A stretch of DNA of 64,000 nt from Achatina immaculata. Taxonomy: Eukaryota > Mollusca > Gastropoda > Stylommatophora > Achatinidae. The stretch lies in contig CM019703.1 of assembly GCA_009760885.1 (NCBI GenBank), forward strand, positions 15,233,459-15,297,458, read 5' to 3'. The notes beneath the pieces are model-generated. The model had not been told where the DNA came from. It made no database searches and was given only the letters and a program-made list of their open reading frames with translations. Both the position numbers and the translations under genes were made by a program. Numbering within the stretch: position 1 is the first letter of the stretch; each line of letters opens with the position of its first letter. Positions 1 to 11,393 of the stretch are shown here, piece by piece.

Positions 1-540
1 CATACGTATACATATTTAGTAGAAACCTCTTGTAATAGATGAAATAATGGCATTCTAAATATCTTTTAATCAAAGATAAACTTACTTTTCTAATGATGTC
101 CTTTGTCATAACATGTACTGCGCCTGGCATTAAAATTGATACTTGTCTTTCTCATTATTTTGTTGCTTTTCTTGCTCTCTACTGCACGCTTGCTTTTCAT
201 ACTGTATCGGTATCAAAAGAAAGGTACTACAAACCTACCTGTTTATGATATTTTCTTTTCCTTTACAGAACACTGAATACATTTAATTTTATTTTCTGAT
301 TGTCACTATAACCTCAGCACTGCTTACTAGAGCCTCTATGTTTAGTATATTGAGTATTCATTTATGGCCAACCTTCTCTCTACACGAAGAAATCAATATA
401 TAAATAGGAATAGAAAAAAAGCATGAACAACAATAAACAATCAAGACTACGGGTTTATAAGACTATTTCATACGGATTTGAATCGATGTTTTTTTTAATA
501 ATGAAAATCAAGTGGTAGAATAAAATAGAATAGAGTAGAA
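1..540. other. AT-rich intergenic DNA, no gene seen
   Basis: No coding region, RNA gene or clear repeat is visible. The last ~25 bases before the first retrotransposon are a short imperfect run of a TAGAA-type repeat (about 521-548), which may mark the 5' flank or target of that element. Confidence 0.5.
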
Positions 541-550
541 TAGAATAGTT

Positions 551-1192
551 ATGCTTAAACAGAATAATCGATTCATCATGAACGACGTTAATGGATGTTC
601 CTCTGGAACAGCCTCGTCCAGTAGGGCAGCTCACGAGCCACAGGTGAGGTCAGATCGTCATCAAGCTACTGGTGGCAAAACTAACAAGTTCAAAATAGCA
701 ACATGGAATGTTAGAACTTTATTCCAGGCTGGAAAATTAGAAAATGTAAAGATGGAAATGGAAAGGATGAAGATCAACATATTAAGAATGAGTGAAGTTA
801 GATGGACAGATGCAGGGAAGATAAACTCTGATAAATATACAATAATATATTCAGGAAGTGAGAAACATGAACGAGGAGTAGGAATTATATTTGATGAAGA
901 AACGGCAAGGACAATTGTAGGATATTTGAGCATCTCGGACAGAGTCCTGCTAGCCCAACTGAAAGGACAACCAATAAACATAAATATTATACAAGTGTAC
1001 GCTCCAACATCTGAAAGCTCTGAAGAAGATGTACAGCTATTTTGTAATGACATAGAGACAGCACTAAAACACACAAAGTCGCATGAAGTTACCATAGTCA
1101 TGGGAGATTTTAATGCCAAAGTTGGTAAAGGAAGAACTTCAGACATCGTTGGTGACTATGGACTGGGGGAGAGGAATGAGAAGAGGTTATAA
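551..1192 (+). pseudogene. RTE-A endonuclease domain, N-terminal part, frameshifted
   Basis: This open frame encodes the N-terminal two thirds of an exonuclease-endonuclease-phosphatase (EEP) domain, which nicks target DNA for target-primed reverse transcription. Visible motifs are KIATWNVRTL near residue 48, the catalytic-type SEVRW near residue 82, IIQVYAPTSE near residue 147 and [10 protein letters not shown] near residue 184. These match the craniofacial-development-protein-2-like endonucleases of RTE elements. The frame ends at residue 213 just after GLGERNE, where the family normally continues with RGxxLxEW. That continuation exists in another frame starting near 1180, so a small indel at about 1176-1187 separates the two halves. 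Confidence 0.85.
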
Positions 1193-3512
1193 ATTAAATG
1201 AATGGGCAAGAATACACAACATGGTTGTAGGAAACACCTGGTTTAAACAACATCCTCGAAGACTGGCAACGTGGTGCAGTCCAGACAAAAAGACTTTTAA
1301 CCAGATAGACTACATATTAATCAACAAACGATTCTGCAATGTATTACTGACAACAAAAACCATGCCAGGAGCTGACTGCAATAGTGACCATGATCCACTC
1401 TGTGGAAAAGTTAGAATAAAACTAAAGAAAGCAGGCAGAAAAGTGAGAAACATCAAACTGAATACAGAACTTCTTAAAAATAACCAAGAACTGCGAGAAC
1501 AATACAAAGTTATTATAACAAATAGATACAATGCAATAGCAAAGATAAATAGTATAGATGAACAATGGGCAATGTTAAGAGATTCTATCCACCAAACTGT
1601 TAAGGAGATAATACCACCAAAAAAAGAAGCCCCTAAAAATAAATGGATAACAGACGATATCTTAGGACTTATGGACAAGAGGAGGAGGAGTAAAAATAAC
1701 GAGAAAAAATATAACAAGATAAATAAAGAAATAAGACGCAAATACAGAGAAGCAAAAGAAGTGTGGTTAAATGAGCAGTGCAGACAGATAGAGGACTCTC
1801 ATATTAAAGACAGCAAAAGCATGCACAAACGAATTAATGAACTCACAGGCAGGAAAACAAAATATACCACAGGATGCCTGAAATCGAAAGAAGGTAAAAT
1901 GTTAATGGGAAAAGAAGACATTGTGGACAGGTGGACAGAGTATATCGGTGAGCTATATGGAGGAGAAAGACCAGAATTAACACCAGATACTGAAAACTGT
2001 GATGGACCACCAATACTTGAAGATGAAATCATAGATGCCATCAAACACATGAAGAAAGGAAAAGCGACTGGGCCTGATAATATAACAATAGAAGAAATAG
2101 AGGCACTAGAGGAGACAGGAATAAAAATAATAACCAAGTTACTGAATGACATTTACAACAGTGGTTATATTCCCAGTGACCTGATTAAATCCACGTTTAT
2201 AGCACTACCAAAGAAATCAGGTCCAAAGGAATGTGATGACCACCGGACTATCAGCCTCTCATGTCACATAACGAAGCTACTTCTGAAAATCATTATGAGA
2301 AGAACAAGGAAAAAGATAAAAATGGAAATATCAGATGAACAGTTTGGATTTGTTGAAGGAAAAAGAACACACAATGCCATTTATGCTTTACGAACACTAA
2401 CAGAAAGAGCTTTAGAAGTACAGAAAGATCTCTACTTATGCTTCATTGATTACACCAAGCCATTTGACAAGGTGAATCATAATGAAATTATTAAAACGCT
2501 TGAAGACATCAATATAGACGGCAAAGACCTGAGGATTGTAAAACATCTATACTGGCAGCAAGAAGCAGCAGTTCGAGTTGAAAATAGAACTGGAAAATAT
2601 CAACCTATAAAACAAGGGGTGCGACAAGGATGTGTACTATCTCCAGACCTTTTTTCTCTGTATAGCGAGAATATTCTAAGAACAATCATCACAGAACCAG
2701 GCATCAAAATTGGAGGATACAATATTAACAACCTTCGGTATGCTGACGACACAGTACTGATAGCTGAGAACCAACAAGACCTGCAAAATCTCTTGGATAA
2801 AGTCGCCAAAGAAAGTGAACAGAAAGGCCTTACTTTGAACATCAAAAAGACAGAGACTATGGTTTTATCTAAGAAACAGAATCCACCAGCATGCAGTATT
2901 AAATTAAGCGGAACTATTCTAAAGCAGGTGCAGAAATTCAATTACCTTGGAGCAGTAATAACTTCAGATGGGAAATGCAGAACAGAAATTAGGAACAGAA
3001 TAGGCCAAGCAAAGATTGCATTTCAGAGAATGAGAAACATATTAACCAACACATCCTTATCAATGAATGTTAGAAAACGAGTCCTAAAATGCTATGTTGA
3101 ACCTATCTTGTTATATGGAAGTGAATCATGGACAATAGGCAAGTCTGCACAAAAATCATTGGAAGCAGCAGAAAAGTGGTTAATTAGAAGAATGTTGCGA
3201 ATCCCCTGGACAGCAAAAATAACTAATGAAGAATGTATGAGAAGAGCTGGAGAGACAAAAAACCTTGTGAAAAAGATAAGAGAGAAACAATGTACTTTCA
3301 TAGAACATGCAATGAGAAGAGGAGGCATTGAAAATATTATAACAACAGGAAAAATAGAAGGAAGAAGATCAAGAGGAAGACCAAGAGAAATGATACTGGA
3401 CAGTCTAACGGGATGGTGTGAGAGGAGATCACCAACTGAGCTGATGGCCTGCATGAAGGATCGGATACTCTGGAGAAGCATAATAGCCAACGCCAGTCGA
3501 CACGGCACATGA
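1113..3512 (+). CDS. RTE-A endonuclease C-terminus plus reverse transcriptase
   Basis: The real coding part begins near 1180 (RGYKLNEW); the residues before that are out-of-frame translation of the upstream endonuclease. The C-terminal endonuclease motifs follow: [11 protein letters not shown], then a [11 protein letters not shown] segment holding the catalytic SDH-type residues. After a lysine-rich linker comes the reverse transcriptase: [39 protein letters not shown] (first catalytic Asp), [13 protein letters not shown], and the catalytic [11 protein letters not shown]. The C-terminal part ends in ASRHGT. The TKPFD segment, where relatives have KAFD, is a private substitution. The length (~780 residues after the frameshift) is complete for this family from this point. 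It copies element RNA at the nicked target. Confidence 0.85.
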   Translation: MPKLVKEELQTSLVTMDWGRGMRRGYKLNEWARIHNMVVGNTWFKQHPRRLATWCSPDKKTFNQIDYILINKRFCNVLLTTKTMPGADCNSDHDPLCGKVRIKLKKAGRKVRNIKLNTELLKNNQELREQYKVIITNRYNAIAKINSIDEQWAMLRDSIHQTVKEIIPPKKEAPKNKWITDDILGLMDKRRRSKNNEKKYNKINKEIRRKYREAKEVWLNEQCRQIEDSHIKDSKSMHKRINELTGRKTKYTTGCLKSKEGKMLMGKEDIVDRWTEYIGELYGGERPELTPDTENCDGPPILEDEIIDAIKHMKKGKATGPDNITIEEIEALEETGIKIITKLLNDIYNSGYIPSDLIKSTFIALPKKSGPKECDDHRTISLSCHITKLLLKIIMRRTRKKIKMEISDEQFGFVEGKRTHNAIYALRTLTERALEVQKDLYLCFIDYTKPFDKVNHNEIIKTLEDINIDGKDLRIVKHLYWQQEAAVRVENRTGKYQPIKQGVRQGCVLSPDLFSLYSENILRTIITEPGIKIGGYNINNLRYADDTVLIAENQQDLQNLLDKVAKESEQKGLTLNIKKTETMVLSKKQNPPACSIKLSGTILKQVQKFNYLGAVITSDGKCRTEIRNRIGQAKIAFQRMRNILTNTSLSMNVRKRVLKCYVEPILLYGSESWTIGKSAQKSLEAAEKWLIRRMLRIPWTAKITNEECMRRAGETKNLVKKIREKQCTFIEHAMRRGGIENIITTGKIEGRRSRGRPREMILDSLTGWCERRSPTELMACMKDRILWRSIIANASRHGT

Positions 3513-3531
3513 TGATGATTATGATGAGAAT

Positions 3532-4556
3532 AAAATAACCAACTTCTACTGCAGAATACACACTTTCAATCCACACAAACGTTCAGAAACAGAATAGAAT
3601 AATGGCTGGGTTATGTTATAGAAATAAATAACATCCACATTCCCAAGCAAAATTTACATAGCGAAGTTCTGCAAGTAACTAGACCTCGAAATATACCAAA
3701 ACCCACATGTAAAAATGTCTGTAAGGAACTCGGAGACTTTCTTTTCATCATGCACCAAAACGTGACATGAGAGACGAAAAAATGTGACGTAAGAAGAGCA
3801 GTTTTTCTTGGAGTCACTGCATCGTTTGAAGAGGAAATGGGAGTCAGAAATTAAGACAGAGAAAGCAGAAAAAAAGAGAGCGAACCTTTCAACACAAATA
3901 TTGATTTCTGTCACTGAGATCAATAATCAACGTTCTGTATACCTACAACTTATTTAAAAAAACAATTAATATGTCTGAGAAAGTTGTCATTTTTTGCTGG
4001 CTGTCTACACACTTTACCAGTACAACAAGTGATGCACACAGTTCTTGGTTCATTGAGGAAAATGGAAAAAAAGACTAAAAGAGAATGACGTGTAAAAAGT
4101 GAAATTACCACTGTCTGACTTTTTGTGAGTACTGTTTTTTTTTATAACTATTTTTTCTATCTGCTCACGTATAGAAGAATAAATAAAATATTTTACTTGG
4201 AAAAACCTTGTAAGTCATTGTAAAATAAATGGGTGACTCGAAAAGGTCTGAAAACCACTGTTTGCAAGCAAATATTTAGAGTAATATTTCGATAACGCCC
4301 CCACCGCCCGTCTTAAATGGGCGTTGGGAAAGACCGGGGAGGGGGGAAGGGTTTAGAAAGAAAAAAAAAAGTAGGTAGGGCGGCAGTGAAAGAAAATGGT
4401 GTAGTAGGGGGGAGGTCGCTGAGAGAAAACGAAGCAGCAGGTGCCATCCTTTTTAGCATTTTTTAACCTGATATTTAAAAACGTGTGTCCCTTCATGAAA
4501 CTCATCCATCACATTAAAAGTTGAGAAAATAACTCGGCAGATGAGTTACAAATGTA
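3532..4556. other. Intergenic DNA with a segment shared with the P450-B upstream region
   Basis: No gene is visible. A short segment around 4225-4290 (containing TCTGAAAACCACTGTTT) resembles 31395-31440 upstream of the second P450 copy, so it probably belongs to the duplicated P450 upstream region. A G-rich stretch lies around 4330-4425. The GAAAACCACTG word is also typical of hAT-type MITE ends, so a buried MITE terminus is possible. Confidence 0.4.
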
Positions 4557-4568
4557 CTCCTTCACATT

Positions 4569-5062
4569 CTTCTTCTTCTTCTGCCTTCGAGGTTGTTGGT
4601 CACATCAGATCTTGATCCCTGTTGACACGGCACAGCCCGTAGTCCTACCCAGATCCTGATAGGAGCCCCAAAGCTTTCGCCCCAAGCAAAACAGTGAAAT
4701 TCCTCCTAACCAGTGGAGACATACAAATTACCCACTGCTACAGCCCTCCGACCAACACGGCCCCGAGGTCGACCCAGCCTCGCAAAATGGGTACCAGAGA
4801 AAATCTGGAAAGTAAAGGCAGCGAGGAAAGGAACTGGTCACCCTACCTCATACGCTGATGACCCAGCATAATGAGGCCTCTAACGCTTCACCCCCTACGG
4901 CATTGTTTGCTATGGGACTATCTTTACTTTTACAGCCCTCCTACCACAGCCCTACAACTTCACAAAATAAAAGTCGAAAGCATAAAACACCTTGTTGTTG
5001 GGTATTTCAATAGCCACTCTTCAAGCTGAGGCTGTGAGATACTGAACCACAGAGGAGAAGAA
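4569..5062 (-). mobile_element. SINE-like non-coding retroposon with (GAA)n tail
   Basis: A ~494-bp non-coding segment starts on the + strand with (TTC)n, i.e. a (GAA)n 3' tail on the minus strand. It is flanked by near-perfect 12-bp direct repeats: CTCCTTCACATT at 4557-4568 and CTCTTTCACATT at 5063-5074. Variable-length target duplication plus a simple-repeat 3' tail is the signature of LINE-driven retroposition. I see no good tRNA A/B boxes at its 5' end, so I do not call it tRNA-derived. It lies upstream of the P450-A promoter and probably accounts for part of the extra spacing there relative to copy B. Confidence 0.6.
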
Positions 5063-5324
5063 CTCTTTCACATTGTTAAATAAGTTGTTGTGCTAGATGA
5101 AACGTTTAGATATGTAATGCATGTCCTAGTTTAATAAGCCATTGTACGATTAGTACATGGGGAGGGGGGCCGTGATGTGCCCTGGGAGAAGAAAGGGGGG
5201 GGGGTGGCTTGAACAAGCCTGGGAAACACAGATTTAGAGTGACGTATTTGCATTGTTAAAAGGGTCAAAAAACGTACATATCCGTTGAAGACCAGGAATT
5301 GTGATAAACAGGAGACTGGCTGCC

Positions 5325-5331
5325 TATATAA
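5325..5331 (+). promoter_or_regulatory. TATA box of P450 copy A
   Basis: TATATAA lies within a segment (GGCTGCCTATATAA and flanks, about 5301-5400) that is conserved at 31475-31570 upstream of P450 copy B. In both loci the box lies 27 bp before an ACAGTCTAATC start-like sequence, and a GTAAGT splice donor follows. Conservation in two paralogues with the spacing kept supports a real core promoter. Confidence 0.75.
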
Positions 5332-5351
5332 GATGACACAAACAGGCTGAA

Positions 5352-5389
5352 ACAGTCTAATCTAGATCACACAGATCCTGGTTCCTAAA
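5352..5389 (+). other. P450 copy A non-coding exon 1 (5' UTR)
   Basis: The predicted transcript start is at ACAGTCT, 27 bp after the TATA box. The exon contains CTAATCTAGATCACA and ends in CCTAAA before the splice donor GTAAGT (5390-5395). The same arrangement occurs at 31527-31564. No ATG occurs in the exon. It would be joined to the exon starting at 7750 (TTGTAG|AAGATG). The exact start is inferred from TATA spacing. Confidence 0.65.
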
Positions 5390-5418
5390 GTAAGTACTAG
5401 TTCACTTACTCTTCTCTC

Positions 5419-5457
<39 letters not shown>

Positions 5458-7749
5458 ATATTTTTTCTTTCGTCCTCCATTTTCGTTTCTTACTTTCTTT
5501 ATTCTTATTGTCATATCTGTTCCTCATCTCTCAGAGCGCACGATTCTGCTGTTTTAAATATATCCTTCTGTCTCTGTTTGTCCGTCTGTTATTTTCATTC
5601 TCTCTCTCTCTCTCTCTCACTCTCTCTCACACACACATTTCTCCTCTACTTTCCTTTTTTTTAATTACCTCTTTTCAAATCTCTATCTAATCCATCTTTC
5701 GCTGTAAACGGCCACAATAATAACACATAGTAGTTCCACCAAAGCGGCAGTATCAAGTTTAACCACTTTTGGTCACGTGCATGAAAATCACAGGAGTTAG
5801 GAAGTTGTAAATTTGTGCAACATATAATGTCCTGATTTTTTTCTTCTTGATCATTTTCATATGTTAGATTAGATATCAGTGAAGCATGAAAAAAGTCAAA
5901 GTGATCTGTAGTCATCGCCATTCGTCAGTGGTTACCAATCTCAGGTCGCAACCCAAATTAGGGTCATGGGATCTGAGGTTGGACAGTGAAAAAATATTAC
6001 GAAAAATGTAACAATAAGCAAAAAATAATGAACAGTAAGCGAAAATAAATTTTAAAAATTTACGAGGGTTACTTAGTTCATTTTTCCTGATCTAATTAAA
6101 ATAAAAACAAACACATTGGCTACTGTTCATTGAAATATTTTTGTCCTTTTTTAAAAAGTAAGTTCTTTTTCTTATTGTTTTGATAATTCATAATATCTTC
6201 AAAAGTACTTATAAAATGACACTAAAAAGCAGAATAATGCTATATCTATAAGTGCTCCCAACTGTCACCAAAATAGACAGAATAAGGTGCCCTCAAATGA
6301 TACCAAATATAGAAGTATGTTGGTTATCTTTTCTGTGCTTATTTATAAGTGTCTTGTTGTTGTTGTTGTTGTTTGCAAAGCTGATTCTTTTGTTAAAACA
6401 ATCTGCAAAACTGTTACTACACTATACGTACATTAACGTAACAACAATGCCCAGGCTTTTCGACAGTCTACACCGGGACACCGGTGTCACATGACTTAAC
6501 TGATTGAGACTCGCAATCATTCAACGTCACTGACAACGTGCAAATCAAGAGAGAATAAAATCTGCAGTTAGAATATATACTAAGTGATAACGTTTATTAT
6601 TGGGCAAAATGAACGGTGAACTGATAAGGATAAATGTGACGCCATCAGGCTAGAAAAACAACAAAATCTAGATTCCCAGCCAGATTATACACCGCCATTA
6701 GCTTCTTCCACACTTCTGATGTCCTTCTGTTCTTTCACAACAATCTTGTATGTATTTTGTGGGTCTTTTCTTATGATTTTTTGTACTTCTGTTGTTAAAG
6801 ATTTATATTTCTCTTTGTTGTTATTCGTCACTTTCCACTGAGTCTTCATTTCTCTACGTTGTTTTATCAGTTCTAGTGTGGCTACTGTAATCCATTCATT
6901 CTTTTGTGTTTTCTTTACTGGAACCATGTCTTTAGCTGTTATTATTAAGATATCTCTGGCCATAAATGATAGAATCTTCACAATCAGACTTAAGGACACT
7001 CCTATAAATGTAACAATCATCCAGATGTATTCACCTACATCAGCAGCAGATGAAGAGGAAGTAGACGGCTTTTATAACACACTGCAAACGACGATAGACA
7101 AGGTACGGAAAAATGATATTGTATTAATAATGGGGAATTTTAATGCAAAGAATGGTACAGAATCTGTGGTTTAAAATTTTTAATTTCTCATTAAGTTGAT
7201 GTTAAATTCATTGAAATAATACTTTTACAGGGGTCATTTTTGTTTTAGGACCATACTCATTATGGTTTGTGAACAACTATGAAACAGCTTGATCTTAGTA
7301 CTGCTGATGGCCAAGTGTGCCTTCTATTCTCCTCATGTGTATGTTGATAACGTAGCAGTTGCTGGGCCCTTTTTTGTATTTTGGTTTTATCAGGGCTGTA
7401 TGTGCACTCTTTAGTTGTAACTATCTTCGGTTAATACACATGAAGAAGTAAGAGAATTAATTCATGTAGTTTATTGTGTACACATGTTTGATGAGGAAAG
7501 AGATTCCCTGCAATATAAACCAGGATCCTTATTTGAGTTTATATCTAAGGAACCTTTTAAAGATACGTAATAAAGTCTTACCACATTTTCCATAAAATAT
7601 TATAATAATATCATGAAAACCAGCTCTTTCTTTTTAAAAACTTAATTGCTCTTTTAACAAATTAATTTAAGCGCTGTGGTTTTACGCTGTAATGTACGGA
7701 GAATCCAGATTTTATTTAAAGCTGAGTATATTCTCTATATCTGTTGTAG
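5390..7749 (+). other. Intron 1 of P450 copy A
   Basis: The intron runs from donor GTAAGT to acceptor TTGTAG. It holds a (TC)n microsatellite at about 5418-5454, a second (TC)/(CA) tract near 5600-5637, and an hAT-like MITE end at about 5925-5975 (CAGTGGTTACCAATCTCAGG). It also carries an RTE-B relic at 6690-7165. The last ~60 bases before exon 2 are nearly identical to the corresponding part of copy B. Confidence 0.6.
6690..7165. mobile_element. RTE-B relic with internal inversion
   Basis: Two pieces of one RTE-B-like element meet head to head. From about 6960 down to 6690 the minus strand encodes the linker after the endonuclease (ARDILIITAKDMVPVKK and WITVATLELIKQ), closely matching the RTE-B element at 9520-9760. 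From about 6965 to 7165 the + strand encodes endonuclease motifs (DRIFTIRLK, VTIIQMYSPTSAA, DIVLIMGNFNAK). Viewed on the minus strand, the upstream endonuclease is inverted against the downstream linker, the layout produced by twin priming. The piece has no intact gene. Confidence 0.7.
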
Positions 7750-8093
7750 AAGATGCAGATACCAGTCATCAGCCAGGTGTTGGGGGACTTGTCAGTCACT
7801 CAGTTTCTGCTTCTCCTTCTTCTCCTGCTGGTTGTTAGTTTCTACTTCTACGCGACCAGCTACCATGGAACTTGGGAGAAGTTGGGAGTACCTGGACCAA
7901 AACCCTGGCCCATCATTGATCACAATCTCGAGCTTCGTAACGGGGCAGAAGCTACCATCAGGAAGTGGTTCAAGCTTTACGGCAAAACTTTTGGAGCCTA
8001 TGGTCTGTTGCCTCGCCGTGCCACTTTGGTTACGAAAGACCTGTCTCTACTGAAGCAAGTTCTGGTCAAGGATTTTGAGAATTTTGTCGATAG
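7750..8093 (+). CDS. Cytochrome P450 copy A, exon 2 (N-terminus; ATG at 7753)
   Basis: This exon encodes the N-terminal 113 residues of a microsomal P450 (haem-thiolate monooxygenase), ending two bases into an Arg codon at the donor AG|GTAAAT (8094). A leucine-rich membrane anchor covers residues ~16-38, followed by the proline hinge GVPGPKPWPII. Next come YGKTFGAYGLLPRRATLVTKD and the LLKQVLVKDFENFVDR segment typical of the CYP3 clan. The start codon is three bases after the TTGTAG acceptor and is conserved in copy B. It is nearly identical to 33118-33461 (differences include V/L, G/R and D/W near residues 9-13). Its downstream exon 3 is truncated, so the gene is suspect. Confidence 0.85.
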
Positions 8094-8624
8094 GTAAATT
8101 GTCCCATTTTATTTGTTTATGTCTTTGTCTTAGGTTAGCGGGGTAGGGGTATCCCCTATCAAAAGAGAACTAAGACGCCCTCCTTGTCTCCGTCAGTCTA
8201 CGGGACACACTTGGGCAAGGTGGAGTACCCGTATAACCCCCCGATCAGGGTGACGTGAAGCCATGAGAGCAGGTGGTAGATGGAATGAGAGAGCAGCTGA
8301 CAGATAATGTTGGTTATGGTCACAATTCTATGATGGTAGGCAGATGATCTCGATGTAAAGACAATGGCTACGATCACTGACTAATACAGTCACTGCCCGG
8401 AAGGAAAGCAATGGTAAACTATCTCCTGAAAATATACCAAGAAACCCAGACAGCAAAATGGAAAGTCAAATAGGAAAAAGATCTGATGGTGAGGCCCCTA
8501 GGTCAGATAGATCTAATTTTAACATCGGGGAAGAGTGTGAGACAGAGATCAGTACTAGTAATTGTGATGACGGACAAAATAATCCTGACAGTGTTACTAG
8601 GGAAACACCTACATCAAACTAAAA

Positions 8625-10193
8625 TGAAAAATAAGAGTAGGAACATGGAATGTAAGAAGTATATATGAGGGGAAGTGTCAAATAATAAGTGATGAGATGA
8701 AAAGAACGGGGATACAAATCTTGGGAATCTGTGAACAACGATGGAAAGAATCAGGACACTTCAAGAGTGAGAATGATAATATCTTTATATACTCTGGCAG
8801 GAAATTAGGAGGAAAGAATGGAGTGGCTTTTTACTTGGACAAATCAACATCAAAAGCATTACTAGATTACAATTCAGTAAGTGATAGAATTTTTACAATC
8901 AGACTTAAGGGCACTCCTAGAAATGTAACAATCATCCAGATATATGCACCTACATAAGCAGCAGAAGAGGAGAAAGCAGAAGACGTTTATAACATACTGC
9001 AAACAAGGATAGACCAGGTACGGAAAAATGATATTGTATTAATAATGGGGGATTTAAATGCAAAGATTGGTACAGAAAGAGCAGAAGATGAAGGACATGT
9101 TGTAGGGAAATTTAGCATAGGACATAGAAATGAGGGAGGTGACAATCTAATGGCTTTTTGCATGGAAAATCAGCTAACGATTGCTAACACACTTTTTAAA
9201 CATCCAAGAAGATTGTACACATGGACATCACCTGATGGGAAAACCAAGAATCAAATAGATTACATTTTAGTGCAAAGAAGGTGGAGATCAAGTATAACAT
9301 CAGCAAAAACTTTACCAGGTGCTGATTGTGACACAGACCACGAATTATTAATAGCGGACATGAAGATAAAGGTAAAAAAGACTGTTATGAGATCAAGACC
9401 ACTCAGCTTTGATCTTACAAAAATACTAGAACAATATGGTATTGAAGTGAAGAACCGTTTCGAAATCTTGATGGCTGTGCAGGAGTAGATGACGCCAGAT
9501 GATATGGCTACACAGGCCAGAGATATCTTAATAACAACAGCTAAAGACATGGTTCCAGTAAAGAAAACACAAAAGAATGAATGGATTACAGTAGCCACAC
9601 TAGAACTGATAAAACAACATAGAGAAATGAAGACTCAGTGGAAAGTGACGAATAACAACAAAGAGAAATATAAATCTTTAACAAAAGAAGTACGAAGAAA
9701 CATAAGAAGAGACAACAAACAAAACATACAAGATTGTTGTGAAAGAATAGAAGGACATCAGAAGTGTGGAAGAGATAGTGAAACGTTAACAGAAACGAAG
9801 ACATTGACGAGAAATGTCACACATAAGATAAATGTAATTTGTGACAAGATAAAGAATACCTTGAGAGAGACAGAGGAAATTCTAGAAAGATGGAAGGAAT
9901 TTTACAGAGGAATGTATGAAACAACTGACTGTGAAAGAAGAAATCAACAGTGTGAATTATTATTGGAGGAGAAAGAACCCGAATCGATAATAGAAGACGT
10001 TTTATGGGCAATAAAGAATCTGAAAAATGGTAAACCACCGGGATGTGATGAGATAACAGCTGAACTTATTAAACCAGGAGGTAAAGAATGTGCAACAATC
10101 TATCATGAACTATGTAAAACGATATGGCATTCAGGTATTTGGCCAAAAGAATGGAAGAGAACTATATTCATACCACTACCAAAAAAAGGGTAA
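8625..10193 (+). pseudogene. RTE-B endonuclease, linker and start of RT, with two nonsense codons
   Basis: One reading frame runs from about 8625 to 10193, interrupted by stops at 8955-8957 and 9486-9488. Motifs in order: RVGTWNVRSIYEG, LGICEQRWKESG, DRIFTIRLKG, VTIIQIYAPT (then a stop), IVLIMGDLNAKIG, NQIDYILVQRRW and GADCDTDHELL (endonuclease). Then WITVATLELIKQ, a lysine-rich linker, and the RT entry motifs GKPPGCDEITAELIK and IFIPLPKKG. A frameshift near 10190 ends the frame. Stops appear only after otherwise well-preserved motifs, so decay is moderate. Confidence 0.8.
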
Positions 10194-10194
10194 C

Positions 10195-11375
10195 CTGAAA
10201 TTATGCACAAACGACAGAACTGTTGCCCTGATTAGTCATGCCAGTAAAATTCTATTAAAAATCACAATCATAATGGATAGACTTCGTAAGAAAATAGAAG
10301 AAGAAGTCTATATGTTTCAAGCTGGTTTCAGGTAAGGAAGAGGATCAAGAGAACATATATTCAATATAAGATAATAGTAGAGAAATGCAGAGAGTTTAAT
10401 ATGAATCTATATTTTGCCTTTATAGACTATCCAAAGGCATTTGATTGTGTACAACACCAGAAACTTTGGGAAATAATGGAAAAAATGAGATTCAAACACA
10501 TTTGATACAATTAACATCACTGCTGTATCTAGACCAACAAGCAGCAGTAAGAATAAATAGTGAAACAACAACTTTGTTTGACATAAAACATGGGGTCCGT
10601 CAGGGGTGCATATTGTCGCCTTACTTATATAACTTTTATACTGAAAATTATAGAGAAGATGTAGACAAAGAATATTACGATGCCATAACAATTGGAGGTT
10701 ATGAAAAACCAGAGATTAGATATGCTGATGACACAGTATTACTGTCCATAGTACAAAAAGGAATGGAAAAACTAATTATGTCAATCCGTAAGAATAGTGA
10801 AGAGCAAAACCTCTATCTTAATGCGAAGAAAACTAAATTGATGACAACTGGCAAAACAAACAATGCAGCTGATATATGTATCAATGAGGAAAAACTGGAA
10901 GAAGTGGAAAGTTTTTGTATCATTGGTAACTAATAATGGAGATACATTGAAGGAAATTAAAAGAAGGACTTGTATCGCTCTTCAGAAAGTTAAACAACTA
11001 AAGAATCTGTGGAGAGGAACAGACAGAACTACAAAAATGATATTTTTAAGTTCATGGGTACATAAAAGAAAAAAAATATATATATATGCTACAAGAATTA
11101 ATATTGAAGAAGGCTGGCTAATAAAGAGGATTCAACAGAGAGAATTAAAAAATTTTTAACATGTTAAATATCATGATAATCTAGAGAAAACCGTCTTGGA
11201 AGGGTACATAATGAGAAAAAGAAAGAGAGGAAAACCGAAGCGAAGATGACTGAAAGACATCGTTGATGAGTTGCAAATGGATGCATCAGCAGCAGGGCAT
11301 CTTGCTCACAACTGAGAGGCTTATGGGAGTGCTGTTAGGGAGGCAACGTTTCATAAGAAACATGCTAATGAATGA
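10195..11375 (+). pseudogene. RTE-B reverse transcriptase and C-terminus, fragmented
   Basis: RT motifs are recognisable across several frames: ALISHASKILLKI, MFQAGFR, FIDYPKAFD near 10420, then AAVRINSET, VRQGCILSPYLYN and the catalytic [11 protein letters not shown] (about 10715-10750). Frames change near 10335, 10445 and 10930. A C-terminal GYIM-KRKRGKPKRR and DIVDELQMDASAAGHLAH segment at 11190-11310 precedes the tail. The same C-terminal peptide is better preserved on the minus strand at 41701-41916. No functional protein is possible. Confidence 0.75.
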
Positions 11376-11393
11376 ATGAATATCTTTGTCTAC

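Larger units (their letters stand above)
545..3531 (+). mobile_element. RTE-like non-LTR retrotransposon (family 'RTE-A'), near full length
   Basis: A single ~3-kb element encodes an apurinic-type endonuclease followed by a reverse transcriptase. It ends just after the RT stop in a short microsatellite-like tail (TGATGATGATTATGATGA, about 3511-3528). Simple-repeat 3' tails in place of poly-A are known for the RTE clade. The same C-terminus and ATGATA-type tail recur at 18.19 kb, which confirms the 3' end. The 5' end is uncertain because no target-site duplication was found. One frameshift breaks the reading frame, so this copy is probably inactive. Clade assignment rests on motif recognition only. 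Confidence 0.8.
8131..11382 (+). mobile_element. RTE-like non-LTR retrotransposon (family 'RTE-B') in intron 2 of P450 copy A
   Basis: A ~3.25-kb element is bounded by a perfect 9-bp duplication, TCTTTGTCT, at 8122-8130 and 11383-11391. In P450 copy B the flanking intron sequence is continuous (near 33480-33510), giving an empty site. The order is a ~490-bp 5' leader, endonuclease, linker, reverse transcriptase and a short C-terminal region, with an (AATG)n tail at 11366-11382. It carries several stops and frameshifts and is dead. Its 3' ~220 bp recur at 41698-41916, 54990-55240 and 55560-55870 on the minus strand. Confidence 0.9.
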
